From Dillenia suffruticosa (Eukaryota > Streptophyta > Magnoliopsida > Dilleniales > Dilleniaceae), in NCBI GenBank assembly GCA_033439265.1, contig JAVTVX010000024.1, forward strand, positions 15,298,501-15,362,500: a stretch of DNA of 64,000 nucleotides. Reading direction: 5' to 3'. The position numbers and the translations under genes were made by a program. Every line of letters starts with the position of its first letter. The first letter of the stretch is position 1. Below, piece by piece: positions 45,949-57,850 of this stretch. The notes below the pieces were generated by a model. That model saw only the letters and a list, made by a program, of their open reading frames with translations. It had not been told where the DNA came from and ran no database searches.

Positions 45949-46077
45949 AGAAAAGAAGAAGAAGAAGAAGAAGAAGGAGAAGAAGAAGAAGAAGAAGAAG
46001 AAGAAGAAGAAGAAGAAGAAGAAGAAGAAGAAGAAGAAGAAGAAGGAGAAGGAGAAGAAGAAGAAGGAGGAGAAGGA
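45949..46077. repeat. (GAA)n microsatellite, expanded in 3' LTR of D
   Basis: About 130 bp of GAA with some GGA. The same tract in the 5' LTR (54335-54396) is about half as long. LTRs are identical at insertion, so the difference arose later. Confidence 0.9.
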
Positions 46078-46339
46078 GGCGGCGGCAGCGATTACGCGGT
46101 GGAGTGCGCAGCGGCCGCAGGGGAGAAGAGGGAGGCGGAATCGGGGAGAGAGAGAGAGAGAAATGAAGAGTCGGATTATGGCTAAAAGCCCTAATTTGAC
46201 TTGGGGGTGCGAGTGCTGCGATTCGCCTCAAAATGCAGCACTCCGCTGCCTCCCCCCAACATTTTTATTTTTTTACAAAATAAAATATACGGTGTTATAT
46301 TTTCTAATCCCCTAAAAACAAGTTTCGTTCTCGAAACTA

Positions 46340-46660
46340 AAAGAAAACTATATAAAAATAGATGGGAGTACTGTTTCCTCATGGCTTCCTCAGGCTCCCA
46401 AGTCTGTTCCTCGACCTGGTCGCTCCTCGACAAAACTCTAACAAGAGGAACCTCTTTGCTCTGTAGCTTTCTGACCTATCGATCCAGAATAGCCACGGGC
46501 TAAACATGTAAACTCAAGTCCTCTCGAAACTCAACTGGCGGAGCCTCTAAAATGTGTGAGACATGAAATATATCGTGAATACGCGATAGGTCTGCTGGCT
46601 GCTCCAATTTATATGCTACACTTTTGACCCTCTCAAGGATACGGAAGGGCCCAATATATC
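46340..46660 (-). pseudogene. Gypsy D integrase C-terminus and chromodomain
   Basis: The minus-strand frame includes RSDQVEEQTWEPEEAMRKQY followed by SHLF, the C-terminal part of a chromodomain like that of element C. Upstream are pieces of the GPF-type integrase tail. This part is preceded by a 143-bp tandem duplication. Confidence 0.8.
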
Positions 46661-46843
46661 TGGGGTTCAACTTCCCCTGCTACCTAAATCGAATGACACT
46701 GAGACATGAAATATATCGTGAATACGCGATAGGTCTGCTGGTAGCTCCAATTTATATACTACACTTCTGACCCTCTCAAGGATACGAAAGGGCCCAATAT
46801 ACCTGTGACTCAACTTCTCCCGCTGCCCAAATCGAATGACTCC
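46559..46843 (-). repeat. 143-bp tandem duplication in gypsy D integrase tail
   Basis: 46559-46701 and 46702-46843 are direct repeats (GAGACATGAAATATATCGTG in both, offset 143) with about 10 differences. They encode the segment from the GPF domain to the HDVFHVS block twice. This duplication is absent from element C. Confidence 0.88.
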
Positions 46844-47776
46844 CTTCAAGGGAGATATCCTTAAGAATACCATGTCTCCCACAGTAAACTAGAGGTCGTC
46901 GCCTACGATCTGCATAGGATTTCTGTCTATCTTGGGTGGCTTTCATCCGTGTATGGATAATCTTCACTTTCTCCTTCGTCTCCTCTACCAGCTCAACATT
47001 GGTGAGTCGTCGCTCACCAACCTCATCCCAGCACAACGGGATATGACACTTCCTCCCATACAATGCCTCGTAAGGTGGCATGCCAATGCTCGCCTGATAG
47101 CTATTATTATAAGCGAACTCCACCAACGGAAGATGACGATCCCAACTCCCCCGGAAATCCATAACACATGCCCTAAGCATGTCCTCTAAAGTCTGAATGG
47201 TCCTCTCTGACTGACCATCTGTCTAGAGGTGATACGCTGTGCTGAAATTCAGTCTAGTACCCAGAGTCTCTTGCAGACTGGGCCAAAAACGGGATGTAAA
47301 TTTGAGGTCTCGATTTGATACTATCGACACTGAACCCCATGCAGTCTCACAATCGTATCAATATAGAGGCGTGCCAATGCCTCAAGTGAGTAATCACTCC
47401 TAATCGAGATGAAGTGTGCAGACTTAGTAAGTCGGTCAACTATCACCCAAATAGCATCATGTTATGCCGAAGTCCGCGGTAACCCCACTACGAAATCCAT
47501 CGTGATATACTCCCACTTCTACTCAGGAATGGGAAGGGGCTGTAAAGTGCCAGCTGGACGTTAGTGCTTAGCCTTTACTTGCTGACATACAAGGCAACGA
47601 GCAATAAATTCCGCAATTTCCTGTTTCATACCCGACAGCCAATAACTATCTCTAATGGTGCAGTACATTTTAGTACTACCGGGATATAAAGCATAGGCAG
47701 ATGAATGGGACTCCTCAAGAATAGCCCTGCGGAGATCACTATCTGCTGGTACACATACCCGATCTCGAAAAACCAA
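46776..47776 (-). pseudogene. Gypsy D integrase (broken)
   Basis: 47561-47776 holds the HHCC zinc site (HSSAYALYPGS ... CLVCQQVK). Further blocks TMDFVVGLPRT and [15 protein letters not shown] appear between stops. 46776-47180 covers [38 protein letters not shown] and ADRRRRPL. Several stops and at least one frameshift lie between. Confidence 0.85.
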
Positions 47777-47914
47777 CAGTCTATCCTTGCGAACTCTAAA
47801 GTCATCAATATCACCTCTGTTGGCTTTCTCATAAATACCTTGAAACTCTTCATCACTCTGCTAAAGCTCCCTGATACGGTCGAGCAAACTCGGCCGAACC
47901 TCAAATCTTGCTAG

Positions 47915-48362
47915 CCAACCTAATCATCACTAGCCAACCTGACTCCTAAAGCTCGGAGTCCAAATAAACATAAGAGATAGTACTCTTGGTAGTCTGAGAA
48001 GAAGAAGATAACTTCCGACTCAAGGCATCAGCCACTACATTAGCCTTGCCCGGATGATAGTCAATGATGAGGTTATAATCCTTTAGCAGCTCTAACTATC
48101 TCCGCTGCCTCAAATTCAGCTCCCTCTAAGTGAACAGATACTTCAGACTCTTGTGATTTGTAAACACCCTGTATGTGACCCCATATAGATAGTGGCGCTA
48201 TATCTTTAGTGCAAAGACTATGGCCGCCAACTCCAAATCGTACGTAGGATAGTTCACCTCATGCTTCTTTAGCTGTCACGAAGCATAGACGATAACTCTA
48301 CCATCCTACATCAATATACAGCCCAATCCCTATCTGCTAGCGTCATTGTACACCACATACTC
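47915..48362 (-). pseudogene. Gypsy D RNase H (decayed)
   Basis: No long open frame. Translated pieces match the RNase H of element C ([40 protein letters not shown]), broken by stops. Position between RT and integrase is as in C. Confidence 0.7.
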
Positions 48363-49341
48363 TCAACTACTCGTGGGAAGGGCTAAAATCGGAGCGGACG
48401 TCAACCGCTGTTTGAGCTCCTGAAAGCTCGCCTCACAATGGTCATCCCAGATAAATCTGACGTCCTTCCGCGTCAATCTAGATAAAGGAGTAGCTATCCG
48501 GGAAAACCCTTCAACAAATCTGCGGTAATACCCGGCCAGACCAAGAAAACTCCTGATCTCCGTCACTGTCTGTGACTGCTCCCATCTCAATATAGCCTCA
48601 ACTTTCTGCGGATGAACAAAGATACCCTCCGCAAAAACTATGTGACCAAGAAAACCAATCTGCTGCAGCCAAAATTCACACTTGGTGAATTTGGCATAAA
48701 GTTGTCTCTCACGAAGAGTCTGCAGAATCACCCTAAGGTGCTGAGCATACTCATCATCACTCTGCGAGTAGACTAAGATATCATCAATAAAAACAATAAC
48801 GAACCGGTCCAAATAATCATGGAAAATTCGGTTCATTAGGTCCATAAATGCGGCAGGGGCATTAGTCAACCGGCATGACTAAAAACTCATAATGTCCGTA
48901 TCGGGTGTAGAAAGTCGTCTTTGGTACATCTTGACTCCTAATCCGCAACTGATGATATCCCGATCGAAGATCAATTTTTGAGAAAACTTGGGCACCTTGC
49001 AATTGATCAAATAAATCATCTATGCGAGGCAGCGGATATCTATTCTTCACAGTTACCCGATTAAGCTGCCTGAAATCTACACATAATCTCAGTGAGCCTT
49101 CCTTCTTCTTTACAAACAACACTGGAGCGCCCCAAGGGGACGTGCTATGACGGATAAACCCTTTATGCAGCAACTCTTGCAGCTGGACCTTGAGCTCTCT
49201 CAGCTCAGCCGGTGCCATCCTGTATGGCGGCATAGAGATAGGGGTAGTCCCCGGAGTTAAATCGATCTCAAAGTTAAACTCCCAAATCGGTGGTAATCCG
49301 GGTTGCTCCTCGGGGAAAACATCGAGAAAGTCCTGTACCAC
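48363..49341 (-). pseudogene. Gypsy D reverse transcriptase
   Basis: Two overlapping frames. 48862-49341 contains [35 protein letters not shown] and [12 protein letters not shown]. 48363-48869 contains [14 protein letters not shown], the catalytic FIDD in [12 protein letters not shown], and [17 protein letters not shown] frameshift near 48865, in the MPFGLTNAP block, separates them. Catalytic residues are kept. Confidence 0.9.
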
Positions 49342-49365
49342 CGAAACATTCTCCAGTTTCAGTCC

Positions 49366-49829
49366 CTAAACAGTGGTGTCTATGATATGAGCCAAATAAG
49401 CCGTACACCCGTGGCAAATCATGCGTCTGGCCTCCAAAACTAAAATGACACAGCGGGGTAAAACCCGCCTCTCGCCCTCAAAAATCAACACTGGCTGATC
49501 GGGCTTTCTAAACTCCACTTGCTTCTTAAAGTAGTCAACTGAAGCCCGATGCATATGTAGCCAATCCATCCCCAAGATGGCATCAAAATCAGTCATGGCG
49601 AGAGGGATTAGATCTACCTTCAGCTCTGTATCCCCAACTTTGATCTCATATTCTCTATATATTGTGCCGTGCAAAATTTGCTCACCCAAAGGAGTGATGA
49701 CCAATATCTCCTTGTCCAAAGGTGAGAGCGGCCTGTCAGAGTATCGGGAAAATTTATCACTCACATACGAATAGTTAGGCCCCGTGTCAATAAGGATACG
49801 AGCATGTATTCCGAAAATAAGTAGAGTAC
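49366..49829 (-). pseudogene. Gypsy D protease region
   Basis: The aspartic protease site is LIDTGPNYSYV, with DTG intact, and the frame ends at TAG 49366. The frame is open upstream to 49851, but the likely exon start is 49829, right after an AG acceptor. Homologous to residues 4-155 of the C pol frame. Confidence 0.88.
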
Positions 49830-50083
49830 CTATCATTGAACACAAATGCACATCAACTCAGAATCAAATCAGATTTGAGATATATATATATATATATGTC
49901 AAAATAAATGAGCCTCTCAGGCTTCTACAACATCGGTATACAAAGATGTCAGCGAGGTATCATGTAGACAAAAGGTACACAACATAAATACGTATACAAC
50001 TATCATGATACCCTACTGACATCCCCAAAAGAAGTGGAAATATGAATAGAGATCCTATTCTACAGGATCAGAAGGAGGAATAC
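49830..50083 (-). other. Candidate intron between gag and pol of gypsy D
   Basis: A 254-nt segment on the minus strand starting GTATTCC and ending ATGATAG, so canonical GT/AG. Its removal joins a glycine codon of Gag to the protease frame in phase, at the place where the Gag-Pol polyprotein of related chromoviruses is continuous. The gag stop lies within the segment about 30 nt after the donor. Element C has the same layout. Splicing is inferred only. Confidence 0.6.
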
Positions 50084-51451
50084 CCATGATGATGTCGGGG
50101 TTCGCCTAAGCGTCCTCCTGCGTCATAGCATAAACTCGGGCCTAAGCCCTAGGCTGCTGTCGTGCCTGGGTCTGCACTGTGTTACTCCCGGTGGTCACCC
50201 TGGGAGTAGAAGATGCTGGCCGAGCAGGCTGTCCCTACTGTCCCATGCGTGGAGTACTAGTGCGGCTATGTGAACTCTGTCCTCCTAGTCCTAACTCAAG
50301 ACAGGAACTCCTGATATCCCCCGGCTTCTCATAGTGGAAGCAAGTGACCGTCACTGAACAAGCTTCTATCGGATGGGACCTATTGTACCTACGACAATAA
50401 GGATGCCGTTGAATAGTATACTGTGCAGGGTGAGTCGGAGTAGGCTGTCTGAACCCCTGGGAGTATTGTCCCTGTCCCAGCTCAGAAAATCCAGATCCAA
50501 ATCCGCATCTGTGCGAACTGGATCCCCTGCCCCTCTTGGAGTTCTGCGCAAACTGAGACTTCTCTTTCTTTCTCTTCTGCTCTCTGCTCTCTTTCTACTT
50601 AGTCTCTGCGCGGACCAAAGCCTCCGTGCGGTGAGCAGAGTCTATCATCTCGGCCAGTGTAAACTGTGGAGTAACAGTCATATATTTCTTTATGCTGAGG
50701 CTAAGACCGTCCTCGAATTTAAAGTGCAAATACTGAGGCGTGGCCATATTCGGTACAAATGCAGCAAGTCTCTGCATGTCTGCCTCATACTCCGAGATAG
50801 ATCTGGACCCCTGTATAAGCCGTCCCAACTCTGACCTCATCCGGTTCTGCTGGTAGAGTGGAAAGAATCTGCGGTTAAACTCCTGAAGGAAGTCATCCCA
50901 CCGCAATGGCTCTGTCGCCTCATCAGTAAAGGCCTCCCACCATAAGAGGGCCTCTCCCTCTAATAATCGCTGTGCCACTTTCAGGTAGAGCTCCTCTCCA
51001 ATCCCCAGATCGGTCAGAATCCTGCGGGTGCAGTTAATCCAATGCTTGGCTGCTGCAGCATCACCAAGCCCTGTGAAATCCGTGCACCCCAGCTGACGAG
51101 CCTCTTTAACCAACTGAGTCAACTCATGTACGCGTCTAAGAGCAGCCGATGTGGTCTCACTCGGCTCGGACAAAGTAGAAGGACCGGCCACCGGCAGTGG
51201 AATTGGTACTGTAGGAATTGGCACTGCTGCAGGCACATGTGCCGCTGAGGAGGTGGTGGGGGCGGAATTTGGACCCCATGTGAAGCGTACCACTTGTACA
51301 CCTGTTGAAAGGCGTCGAGTGTAGCTATGGGAGTCTCAGCCTGAGCAGCTAGCTGAGTAGGTGCTGGTAGTGGCACGCGAGTCGAGAAACTTTCCTCTGG
51401 CTCGTCTAACTCCTTTGGTGGGGCAACATGGGTGCTCCGTCGGGCCGTCAT
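50084..51451 (-). pseudogene. Gypsy D gag (broken)
   Basis: Starts MTARRSTH (51451), close to the C start MTTRRGTH. A frameshift near 51260 links to the 50595-51293 frame with the gag domain (AKHWINCTRRIL, WDDFLQEFNRRFF, ISEYEADMQRLAAFVP). A TAG at 50595 and later stops break the nucleocapsid. The zinc knuckle has lost key residues (CFHYEKPGDIRSSC: second Cys is Tyr, His is Asp). Confidence 0.88.
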
Positions 51452-51758
51452 ACTTCTACAAGAGAAGAATCGTTATTAGGTATTGTTTAAAAAATAGGCA
51501 TGGTTCCAAAATTTTTTTGGACTAGTCACAGCATGACTAGCCTCACAAAAGAATGAAATTCTTAGTTCAATAGGAAAAATAACATGTTAGGTTAGATGCA
51601 ACCGTATCTAACCCCCTAAAATAGATGAACTCATATGCCTATGACCATGTACCGGGACTTCATGACTGTATGAAACTCTCATACATTGAGGACTTTAAAC
51701 ACAACACACTTGGGAATGTTTTCAAGACTCTCTTCCTACATAGCTCTCAACCTAGAAT

Positions 51759-51770
51759 GCTCTGATACCA
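51759..51770 (-). other. Primer binding site of gypsy D (tRNA-iMet)
   Basis: Minus strand TGGTATCAGAGC, seven bases from the LTR end at 51778. Confidence 0.93.
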
Positions 51771-51777
51771 ATCCAAT

Positions 51778-54615
51778 TGTCACGCCCCAAACCGAATTCA
51801 TGAATAGCCGCTCGTTGCCCTGGATGTCGGCTGTATTTCTATGAAAAATCGGACAGAACCTCTCCAGAAATCAGAAGTCTCCTATATACAATTTCACCTG
51901 TATAACCACATTCACCTTGTAAAATAAAAAACAAATAGTCATCCCCGCCTTTCCAAAATTAACTAATCCCACAACCAATATCCAGAATAACGCAGGCTAT
52001 AACAATAAATTTCACAGTCCTAAGCATAGACCTCTACTGCCATACCCCCGTCAAAGGCATGGACAGCCGCCAGTCGCCCCTCCTATGATTTAGAGGAGGC
52101 ACTGAGCGATCCTAGAGTACACTTCTAAGACATAACACATTCCCAAGTATTTATACAATGAATAAGAAATGCCTCAATGCAATGTTATGCAATGACATGT
52201 CCATATTCATACAGTGATCTCAGAATTATACAATGGTCGTCTATCGATCTCATAACACATATACATCACCAATACAATTGCTAACTCACGAAATTGCAGC
52301 GACAATATACAATAACTCCTCAGATCCAGATCAAATCTCCCAATGATACTGAGCATCCTAAAAGCAACGCTCCTTGCCAAATACTATCTCTGAAACAAGA
52401 AGGGAAATGAGGGGTGAGTACTCGGGGAAGAATACTCAGTGAGTGAGTGGGTCAATGCAATCGTCAAATATGGAGTGTGAAACTGGAGTGTCAAAACATA
52501 AGTATACAAATCATATTTCAAATCATCATGCTTTTCATTTCAACAATATGTCATTTGTACGCATTATCAAGTGAAATATGCATCCAAAGCACTGTCATTA
52601 AAATCATAGAGCTGCCAGCCGAAAATGTCCTGGCAGAGGTTTACAACGACCTATGACAGGCGCACCAGGGATGTTATATGTAAATTTATTTAAAGTGCTC
52701 TCTACCCCAGTATTGGCGACGGACCTCGTCCTGGTGCTAGACTTGGAGAGGATATTCAAATCCAAATCCAAATCCTCCCCTTTTCGGGTTCAACCTGGCT
52801 AGTACTGTGTCAATAATCAAATCACGACAACTCGTGGGATATCCCACGCCTAGGCATATCCGGATACCACCAAAGCGTCTCTCACGGTGTCCTTCGTAGC
52901 TATGGAACAATACATATCAAAGCCCTCAAGGCCAAAATCAATATCATATCAAAATATACCGAAATTAGGTTCATAAACCAATGCAACATATAACATAAAA
53001 TGACACATTATACATTTCAATCATATGGATGCATAATTTCACAATTCAACACAGTTTTTGGACACTCCATCGATTCTCCAAAATCAATTTTAAAACCAGT
53101 CAAAACATTTCAAGCATACGACAAATCATGCTCATTATCAAAATGTTATAAAACAGGGTTTATATATTAAACAAAAGTATTGAAATAAATCTCACTCACT
53201 GTTTTGGGGAGGAAGCGCACACCCCAATAAAACCACAATACGTAGAGCAATGCTCCCCTCAATCGAATCACCAAGAAAGCCAACTTAATCAAATCATCAC
53301 GATTTTCATTAAATTTTTGACTATTTCAGGGTTTATCATTTTCCTTAATTTCGTACAAGCCCTAAATTCCTCAATTTATAAACAAACTCCAATGTCATCA
53401 ATTTCATTCTATTTATAAGTAAATAACCAAAATCAAAATCAATCTTAATTCGAATCTAAAACCAACTAATGCTACCTAATTTGACAAAGTTTATTCAAAG
53501 GTTGAAGAGATTTCATTTCTCTCACCTAGTGTTCCTCGGATCTCGGATCTAGCTTTCGTTCGCCCGTCGGTTTGGTCTAAAATATGAATGTTTTCAAATT
53601 TGAAACAATTGTGAGCAATTTAAGTCCAATTCTAAAGAATTTCGAAACCTTAGTGCGAAAATCGAAACTTTGAGTCATTTACCTTCGTAGAGGCCCACGG
53701 ACTGTCACAGGCCGTCGCGGGCTCGTGGGCCGCGGGCTGGTGGTTGACGGGCCGGCGGGCCTGGAGGGCTTGCGGGTCGACATTGGGCCACGGGCTGGAC
53801 TGGGCCGCAGTGGGCTCGCGGGTTGGCATGCTCCCGGGCTAGGACTAGGGCTCACGCTCGCTAACTGGAGTGCTTGGGCTGGAGCATGCGCTCATACGCA
53901 GGCGTGCTCGTGTAGGATCGCGTGTAGTGAGGCGCGCGCTCGTGCAGTAGGTCGCGCTGGAGCGTGCTCGCGCTTGTGCTGGGGTGCGCAATGTGCTTGT
54001 GCAGAGGCGCGCAGGGGCGCGCTAGGGATCATGCCGAGGCATGCAGGGGCGCGCTAGGGCTTGGGCAGAGGCGCCCAGTGCTCGTGCAGGGTCACGCAGG
54101 CTGGGGCTCGCTCAAGCTTGCGCTAAGGGCCGCGCAGTGCGCGCTCGTGCTCGGGCGGCACTCGTATAGGGAGGAGCTGCAGCGGCTCGCTCACGGGAGG
54201 GAGTAGCTGCAGCGGCTGTGGGTGGTGCGCGGCGATCTTCACGGTGGAGGGCGATCGAGAGGGAAGGATCGCGAGAGATAGAGAGAGAGTGAACAGTGAG
54301 AGAGAGAATCAGAGAAAAAGATAGAGAAGGAGAGAAGAAAAGAAGAAGAAGAAGAAGAAGAAGAAGAAAAAGGAGAAGAAGAAGAAGGAGAAGGAGGCGG
54401 CGGCAGCGATTACGCGGTGGAGTGCGCGGCGGCTGCATGGGAGGAGAGGGAGGCGGATTTGGGGAGGGAGAGAGAGAGAAATGATGAGTTAGATTAGGGC
54501 TAAAAGCCCTAATCTGACTTGGGGGCGCTAGTGCTACATTTCACCTCAAAATACAGCACTCTGCTGCCTCCCCCCAACATTTTTTTTTTTACAAAATAGA
54601 ATATACGGTGTTACA
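51778..54615 (-). repeat. 5' LTR of gypsy D (2838 bp)
   Basis: Plus strand TGTCACGCCCC to CGGTGTTACA, partner of 43357-46299. About 100 bp shorter, partly because of the shorter GAA tract (54335-54396). GC-rich block at about 53690-54240. Confidence 0.93.
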
Positions 54616-54667
54616 ATCATCATCATCATCATCATCATCGCCGTCGTCGTCGTCATCGTCGTCATCG

Positions 54668-54739
<72 letters not shown>
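54616..54739. repeat. (ATC)n microsatellite flanking gypsy D
   Basis: About 120 bp of ATC with GTC/CGTC variants at 54638-54670. A short CAT run at 43340-43356 on the far side of D is the other part of the same repeat. Poly-Met and poly-Ser frames here are artefacts. Confidence 0.95.
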
Positions 54740-54741
<2 letters not shown>

Positions 54742-55079
54742 CATAACTATTACTAATATTACGTATTATTACTATTGGTGTTATTTACTATTACTTTACT
54801 ATTATAGATATATTTATATTTCATTTTAATTTATTTATTTATTTATGTTTCCTTAATTCGTTTTAAATATTTTCTTTTTAAGAACTCTGCCATAGTCGAT
54901 CCCAAACCCGCATAAAGGAGTAGGGTTGTGATAGGTCGACAGCCAGCGTAAAATCTTTGTCAAATGAAAAATAAGAGACAAACATTTAAAAACTTTTGTG
55001 GCGTTACCCCGTCAGCGACGCATTATATCGGATCCCGGGTGTAGCGACAAATCAATAAGGGATCCTAAGGTATGGTGAA

Positions 55080-55870
55080 ATAAGTTAGTCCATGAAAATA
55101 GAATTCGTCTATCCACTTGAAATATAGGATCTCTGAATGGCAAGTTAGGAGAGATAGAAGAAACTATGAATAGTCGAAAAATTCATAGCATGTGCCTTCA
55201 AGAAACTAAATGGGTGGGGAGAAGGCTAAGGTAGTATAATCTTATAGTCATAAGCTTTGATATATAGGAAGAGATAGATTCAAGAATGGGGTAGGAATAA
55301 TTGTACATAAGAATCTACTAAAAGATGTAATAGAAATAAGAAGAAAGAGAGATAGAATTATACTTGTCAAGTTAGTAGATAGAGAAAACGTAGTTAATAT
55401 AGTCAATATATATGCACCCCAAATAGGTACAGATGCAATTAGTTAAGACAATTTTGAGAGAATTTAGATGAATTTATACAAATTATACATAGTAGAGAGA
55501 AATTATTTATTTGAACATATTTAAATGGACATGTAGGAGAAAGGAATGAAGGATTCAAAACCGTACATAGAAACTTTGGATTTGGTTGTAGGAATGAGGC
55601 GGGAGATATCATTTTAGAATTTGCCATAACATTTGATCTGATCCTTGTAAATACCATCTTTAAGAAAAAAGAAGCGTACTTAGTTACATATAGAAGTGGA
55701 TATAATATTAGCCAAATAGATTTTTTTCTCACTAAGAGAGGTGATAAAATAACCTGTAAGGATTGTAAGGTTATACCTGGGGAGAGTGTAGCAACCCAGC
55801 ATAGACTCCTAGTCTTACATATATCTGTACCTAAAAGGCAAAAGAAGTGTCGTCCATTTGTGGAGTCAAG
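55080..55870 (+). pseudogene. RTE LINE endonuclease domain
   Basis: Degenerate exonuclease-endonuclease-phosphatase domain. Early blocks read STWNIGSLNGKLGEI and CLQETKWVG, the N and QET parts of the APE-like active site. Then come NGVGIIVHKNLLKDVIEI and IILVKLVDRENVVNIVNIYA. The rest fades into stops. Confidence 0.75.
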
Positions 55871-57237
55871 GATTAGGTGATAAAATTTAAAAGGAGAAAA
55901 AGTGAACACCTTTAGAGATAAATTAATTCAAATAGCAAACTGGTCTACTAATAGTGATTCGGAAACAATATGAAAAGAAATGTCTACTAATATTAAGAAT
56001 ATAGGTAGAGAGGTTTTTGGTGTATCTAAGGGTCAAGCCTCCATAGACAAGGAATCATGGTGGTAGAATAAAGAAATTCAAATTGTTATTCGAACCAAAA
56101 GAGAGTATTATATGAACCTTAAAGATAATAGTAATAACGATACTTATGAAAAATACAAAAGTGTAAAAAAGATGTGAAAAAGATTATCCAAGAAATAAAG
56201 AGTAATGTGTGTAATAAAATATACAAAAAACTAGAGACTAAAGATGAAGAAAGAGAAATCCATAGAATTGTCAAACTAAGAGAGAAAAAGGAAAGAGATT
56301 TAAATAGTATTAGATATATTAAGAGGGAAACCAATAGTATACTTGTTAAGAATGAGGACATAAGAAAGCGTTGGAGGGATTATTCCGATCATCTTTTTAA
56401 TGTTAAGAGCACAACAGATATAAGAAATATCAATATATTTATGGAAGAGATTAATAGAGATTTTAAATGTAAGATTTATCCCAATGAAGTTAAGGAGGCT
56501 TGAAAAAGAATGAAAACTAATAAAGCCATAGGACCAGATGGTATTCCCATAGAAGTATAAAAATGTTTGGATGAATTTGGTATATTAATGCTAATGGATA
56601 TTTTTAACAAAATTTGACAAACTAAGAAAATGTCTCAAATATGGAGGGAGAATATAATTATACCACTATATAAGAATAAATGAGACATACAGGATTGCTT
56701 AACTATCGATAAATTAAATTTAAGAGCCATACAATGAAATTATGGGAGAGAGTGATAGAACATATATTGAGATTTGATATAAATGTGTTTCAAAATCAAT
56801 TTGGATTTATGCCGGAAAGATCCACCATGGAGACAATTCACTTGTTAAAATATTTGATAGAAACATATAGAGCACATAAGAGAGACCTGCATATGGTATC
56901 CATTGATCTAGAAAAAACATATGATATGATCCCTAGAGACATATTGTGGTGGGCGCTAATGAAAAAAATGATCTCCTTAAAATACATTAATCTCATTAAA
57001 GATATGTATGATGAAGTTATAACCAATGTAAGAACTTGTGGGGGTATAAGTGATAGTTTCCCCATTAACATTGGACTCCATCAAGATTCGGTATTAAATC
57101 TCATCATTTTTTCAATAGTGATAAATGAAATCACAAAAAATATTCAAGATGAAATACTATGGTGTATACTTTTTGCAAATGATATAATGTTGGTTGATGA
57201 AACTAGAAAATGTATTAATACTAAATTAGAGTTATGA
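55871..57237 (+). pseudogene. RTE LINE reverse transcriptase
   Basis: 56174-56503 covers the linker before the RT (KERDLNSIRYIKRE, WRDYSDHLFN). RT blocks include KAIGPDGIPIE near 56520, NQFGFMPERSTMETIHLL, VSIDLEKTYDMIPRDILWW and the catalytic box as FANDIMLVDET, where the family has FADD, so one catalytic Asp is Asn. Several stops interrupt 56500-56720. Confidence 0.85.
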
Positions 57238-57850
57238 AGGGACATACTGGAATTCAGAGGGTTTAGATTGAGTAGATCGAAAACTGAGTATATGAGATAT
57301 AGATTTAGCAATAATGATCAGAACGATGAAGAAACGATTAGATTAGATGAGCAAAATGTACCAAAAAGTGAACGATTTATATATTTTGGTTTCATCATTC
57401 AAAATGATGGCAATATAAATAGAGATGTGAATCATAAGATTCAAGCGGGTTGGATGAAATGGAGAAAAGCATTCAGAGTTTTTTGTGAACGCATGATGCC
57501 ACTACATTTGAAGGGAAAGTTCTATAAAACTATAGTAAGACCTACACTATTATATGGTACTAAATATTAGGCAATTAAAAAACAACAAGTACAAAAAATG
57601 ACGGTAGCAAAAATAAGATTGTTTAGGTGGATGTGTGGTAAAACTAGAAGAGATACAATCAGAAATGAAGAGATTCGTAACAAATTGAGAATTAGTTCAA
57701 TTATGGATAAAATGCAAGAGTATAGACTAAAATGGTTTAGGTATGTGCAAAGAAAACGCGAAAATACACCGGTTAGAAGAGTAAAAAACTTGAATATATG
57801 AGATCTAATAAAACGTAGAGGTAAACCGCTGAAAATTTATATGTAAGTTA
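57238..57850 (+). pseudogene. RTE LINE C-terminal domain
   Basis: Blocks SRSKTEYMRYRFSN, YFGFIIQNDGNI, INHKIQAGWMKWRKA-like, FRWMCGKTRRDTIRNEEIR and WFRYVQRKRENTPVRRV match the conserved region after RT in plant RTE proteins. The frame is broken at TAG near 57568 and TGA near 57799. Confidence 0.82.

Larger units (their letters stand above)
43357..46299 (-). repeat. 3' LTR of gypsy D (2943 bp)
   Basis: Plus strand TGTCACGCCCC to CGGTGTTATA; on the minus strand this is TATAACACCG..GGGGCGTGACA. The GC-rich block 45285-45860 and the (GAA)n tract 45949-46077 lie near its 5' end as transcribed. Poly-Leu and poly-Arg/Glu open frames over the tract are repeat artefacts. Confidence 0.93.
43357..54615 (-). 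mobile_element. Gypsy chromovirus D (Tekay type), degenerate
   Basis: Minus-strand Ty3/gypsy element related to C but of a different family. LTRs are 51778-54615 (5') and 43357-46299 (3'), with the primer site at 51759-51770. Order on the minus strand is gag, protease, RT, RNase H, integrase, chromodomain. The flanks are ATCAT on both sides (43352-43356, 54616-54620), which lie within an ATC microsatellite and so are weak evidence alone. The LTRs differ by roughly one base in ten in the first 200 bp, and coding regions carry several frameshifts and stops, so it is much older than C. Confidence 0.95.

Noticed and set aside
45827..46231. 134-aa poly-Leu and poly-Arg/Glu frames
   Set aside because: Translation of the GAA/TTC tract in the gypsy D LTR; the same tract in the other LTR gives different frames.
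54546..54829. Poly-Met and poly-Ser frames
   Set aside because: Translation of the ATC microsatellite.
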